Shown piece by piece: positions 61,835 through 64,000 of a DNA stretch of 64,000 nt (positions are counted from its first letter, which is position 1; each line of letters begins with the position of its first letter). Below the pieces are notes generated by a model. It was not told the DNA's origin, ran no database searches, and saw nothing but the letters and a program-made list of their open reading frames with translations. Source of the DNA: PNNG01 sp046291695 (GTDB lineage Bacteria > Bacteroidota > Bacteroidia > UBA7662). The stretch covers positions 1 to 64,000 of the forward strand of contig JBKBSO010000018.1 in assembly GCA_046291695.1 (NCBI GenBank), in the 5' to 3' direction. The position numbers and the translations under genes are program-made.

Positions 61835-62884
61835 TTATATAAATGCTGATTTGGTGAGATTGAGCCAGGCAAGCGCAGCGCCATGTAGCAGCATATCTTT
61901 TTTGGATTGAGGCCAATCCATTTGATGAATCAGTTGTCCGGGTTGAAGTTCTCCCAAAGGAAAAGGATAGTCGCTACCCAAAGCTATTTTTTCAGGACCC
62001 ACCAAATCCACTATAAAGTCAAGCATAGCGCTATCATGTACGAGTGAATCGAGCCAAAAGCGTCCTAAATAGGCTCGGGGATTAATGGCATTATCTATGG
62101 CTACTAAATCGGGACGTACTTTAAAGCCATGCTCTATACGGCCGATGGTTGCAGGAAAAGCCCCGCCTCCATGGGCAAAGGCCACGCGTAGCTGGGGTAA
62201 TCTTTCAAAAATTCCACCGAAAATCATAGAGCAGATGGCTAGCGACGATTCGGCGGGCATGCCCACCAGCCAGGGAAGCCAGTATTTTTGCATTTTTTCT
62301 TTCCCCATCATATCCCAGGGGTGTACAAAAATGGCCGCTCCCAAACGCTCGGCAGCTTCAAAAAACGGGAATAATTCTTCGGCGCTGAGATTCCAGTCGT
62401 TTACATGAGAACCAATCTCAATTCCTGCCATGCCCAGTTCAAGCATACAGCGTTCCATTTCCTGAATGGCCAATTGTGGGTCTTGGAGGGGCACAGTACC
62501 TAGGCCTACAAACCGTTTAGGATAACGAGCTACGGTTTCGGCGAGATGATCGTTTAAATAACGTGAAGTTTCGAGAGCGTCGGTGCCTTTAGCCCAATAG
62601 TGAAACAGCACGGGAATGGTAGAAAGTACTTGAACGTGTACGCCGTGTAGATTGCAATCATTAATTCGAGCATCTGCTTCCCAGCAGTTTTCTTCTACTT
62701 TTCGAAAGAATTTATCGCCTTGCATCATGCTGGCGCATCGTGGGCAACTATCTAGGTGATGTTCCAGATGTATAAAACTGCCATAGCCAAATTTGTGTGC
62801 CCAGCGGGGCAGCCTCTCAGGCATGATGTGCGTATGGATATCGATGGTGAGTTCAGAGGGGCCGTAAGGATTTTCGAATGACAT
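61835..62884 (-). CDS. Amidohydrolase, probable 2-amino-3-carboxymuconate-6-semialdehyde decarboxylase (ACMSD)
   Basis: 349 residues from ATG 62884 (MSFENPYGPSELTIDIHTHIMPE); the longer frame runs into the upstream gene and is not used. Metal motif DIHTHIMPE near the start, HPWDMMGK and AHGGGAFPATIGRIEHG later, and GSDYPFPLGE near the end match the ACMSD branch of the amidohydrolase-2 family. It removes CO2 from the ring-cleavage product of 3-hydroxyanthranilate. The gene for the preceding enzyme starts 31 bases upstream, which supports this. Confidence 0.88.
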   Translation of the reverse strand: MSFENPYGPSELTIDIHTHIMPERLPRWAHKFGYGSFIHLEHHLDSCPRCASMMQGDKFFRKVEENCWEADARINDCNLHGVHVQVLSTIPVLFHYWAKGTDALETSRYLNDHLAETVARYPKRFVGLGTVPLQDPQLAIQEMERCMLELGMAGIEIGSHVNDWNLSAEELFPFFEAAERLGAAIFVHPWDMMGKEKMQKYWLPWLVGMPAESSLAICSMIFGGIFERLPQLRVAFAHGGGAFPATIGRIEHGFKVRPDLVAIDNAINPRAYLGRFWLDSLVHDSAMLDFIVDLVGPEKIALGSDYPFPLGELQPGQLIHQMDWPQSKKDMLLHGAALAWLNLTKSAFI

Positions 62885-62915
62885 GAATAGTTTTTTCAGC
62901 GACAAAGAGTAAAGC

Positions 62916-63446
62916 TTAAATAAATCGGGGATCGGATTCCATGATATGTCCACAACTCTTGCAGCTACGAAGTTCTTGTGAGCCATAAAACTCCCGAAAC
63001 CTAGGAAGAAAGTCAGTTTCAATATTGCTGAGTTCAAAATAAGTCTCGTGCAATTTATGGTTGCACTTATCGCAGAACCACATCAAGCCATCCGTATAAG
63101 CTTTCCCCAAGCGTACACGCTCAACGACCAATCCTATAGATCCTTCGGAACGTACGGGTGAGTGAGGTACTTTTGCTGGGCACAAAAACATATCACCCGG
63201 TCCCAGCTCAATGTCTACAGCCTTGCCTTCCTCCTGAATACGTACCGTGATTTGGCCTTCGAGTTGATAAAATAACTCTTCGGTTTCGTTGTAATGATAA
63301 TCTTTGCGGGCATTCGGCCCGCCAACAATCATTACAATATAATCGGTGCCTTCAGGATAAAGGTTTTTATTGTTAACCGGAGGCTTCAATAAATGGCGAT
63401 TTTCGTCGATCCATTTCTGCATATTAAAAGGTTTACGTATAGACAT
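62916..63446 (-). CDS. nbaC: 3-hydroxyanthranilate 3,4-dioxygenase
   Basis: 176 residues, a cupin. The Fe ligands are in HYNETEELFYQLEG and PAKVPHSPVRSEG. A C-terminal rubredoxin-like knuckle (CDKCNHKLHETYF and CKSCGHIM) is present, as in bacterial enzymes. It opens the ring of 3-hydroxyanthranilate in the kynurenine pathway. It is adjacent to ACMSD, so the two probably form a tryptophan-derived catabolic unit. Confidence 0.92.
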   Translation of the reverse strand: MSIRKPFNMQKWIDENRHLLKPPVNNKNLYPEGTDYIVMIVGGPNARKDYHYNETEELFYQLEGQITVRIQEEGKAVDIELGPGDMFLCPAKVPHSPVRSEGSIGLVVERVRLGKAYTDGLMWFCDKCNHKLHETYFELSNIETDFLPRFREFYGSQELRSCKSCGHIMESDPRFI

Positions 63447-63512
63447 GCGTATAAATTTGAATAAAAGTAATAGAATTTGGTCGAATGGAGAAGCTGTTTG
63501 AATCCGTGCGAC

Positions 63513-64000
63513 CTAGTTAAGGGTTTGAAGCTCCAAATAGCTAACAAAAGCCAACAGGCCTATCAACCCGTCGATTCCAAATAAATACCAGTATTCACCA
63601 TCGCGATACATTGCTTGATGGCTAATCAATAATGTGCCTAAGAATACAAACCATAGTGACCATAATGGTTTGGGAAACCAATATTGTATCAAAAGTCCAG
63701 AAAAGCCGAGTAGTAGTGCTTGCAATATGAGCAAGCGTTTGGGTTGTAACCGAAGAGCAAGTGTATTGATTTCGGCGGCATGGTCCTGTACCCGATCGCG
63801 CCAATCGAAGGGAAGACAAAGCGCGCTGATGAAAAACCAATAGCCCAACAAATAGCTTAAGTGAGGCAGCATGCTTTGCTGGTGGTACACAAGTAACAAG
63901 CCTGCCGACATCCCACTCCAAACCAATCCGATGAGTAAGGGTTTAGAAATACCCCATTGACGGAAGGATAATTTCAAACCTTTCCATGTAATAGGAAGTG
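63513..64000 (-). CDS. Polytopic membrane protein, C-terminal part; possibly UbiA-family (5' end outside window)
   Basis: The frame is open to the window edge, so TTG 63977 is not the true start. About 162 residues with four or five hydrophobic helices are visible (KPLLIGLVWSGMSAGLLLVY, YLLGYWFFISALCLP, LLILQALLLGFSGLLIQY, LLISHQAMY). The acidic segment PFDWRDRVQDHAAEIN resembles the second Asp-rich motif of UbiA-type prenyltransferases, but the match is loose. The orientation matches the kynurenine genes, 67 bases downstream. Confidence 0.6.
   Translation of the reverse strand, partial: LPITWKGLKLSFRQWGISKPLLIGLVWSGMSAGLLLVYHQQSMLPHLSYLLGYWFFISALCLPFDWRDRVQDHAAEINTLALRLQPKRLLILQALLLGFSGLLIQYWFPKPLWSLWFVFLGTLLISHQAMYRDGEYWYLFGIDGLIGLLAFVSYLELQTLN

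Noticed and set aside
1..64000. tRNA or rRNA genes
   Set aside because: The gene-free gaps were read for cloverleaf-like arms and a CCA end, and none was convincing; no rRNA-like sequence was recognised.

Overview
The window looks like a chromosomal segment of a free-living, respiring member of the Bacteroidota. Several family traits support this. There are secreted proteins with type IX secretion (T9SS) sorting tails of both type A (Por tail) and type B (gliding-motility/CHU_C tail), and a PorX-type response regulator. LpxC and FabZ are fused, and so are CcoN and CcoO. SusC-like TonB receptors carry an N-terminal carboxypeptidase-regulatory domain. DUF4249, DUF4625 and DUF3127 proteins are present, and there are several -7 boxes of the TAnnTTTG kind. 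Genus and family cannot be fixed from the sequence. No rRNA, tRNA, CRISPR array or intact transposase was seen.

Layout. 1-6.6 kb: the end of a T9SS cargo gene, an Atg22-like MFS transporter, a LutA-like Fe-S protein with an Ldh2-type dehydrogenase, YbaB, a DUF2231 membrane protein, signal peptidase I and a small COG2426-type membrane protein. 6.27-12.49 kb: an AT-richer block with two coupled T9SS cargo genes, flanked by a 300-bp, about 98.7% identical duplication of the 3' end of the COG2426 gene. Next to it lie eight perfect heptanucleotide repeats at the 5' end of the first cargo gene. 12.5-25.5 kb: a giant beta-helix T9SS cargo protein and an operon of two tandem TonB receptors plus an S9 peptidase. 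25.5-32 kb: dprA, the lipid A operon (lpxD, lpxC/fabZ, lpxA, ABC ATPase) and an HD phosphohydrolase. 32-37.7 kb: porX, a secreted protein, a candidate small RNA, a thioesterase, and EVE-pyrR-pyrB. 37.7-46 kb: a complete cbb3 oxidase operon (ccoI-S-NO-Q-P-G-H and a SafE-like protein; ccoQ is a 59-aa gene that is easily missed), with a divergent lipoprotein cytochrome c. 46.6-56 kb: DUF3127, a POT peptide transporter, DPP-IV, an outer-membrane protein, a MITE-like element, a DUF4625 lipoprotein, dnaK and a DUF4249 lipoprotein. 56-64 kb: panB, an RluA-type synthase, a porin, AlkD, MurI, YceI, Nudix, ACMSD, 3-hydroxyanthranilate dioxygenase and a truncated membrane protein.

How the genes fit together. 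Several point to growth on protein: the receptor/peptidase operon, POT transporter and DPP-IV, with kynurenine-branch enzymes suggesting tryptophan use. The respiratory operon indicates microaerobic respiration. The least ordinary parts are the duplication-flanked cargo insertion, its heptad tract (the upstream ATG is out of frame at the present copy number), a 17-bp-TIR element carrying four GC-rich palindromes, a family of terminators with a GGGA tetraloop, and a candidate small RNA.
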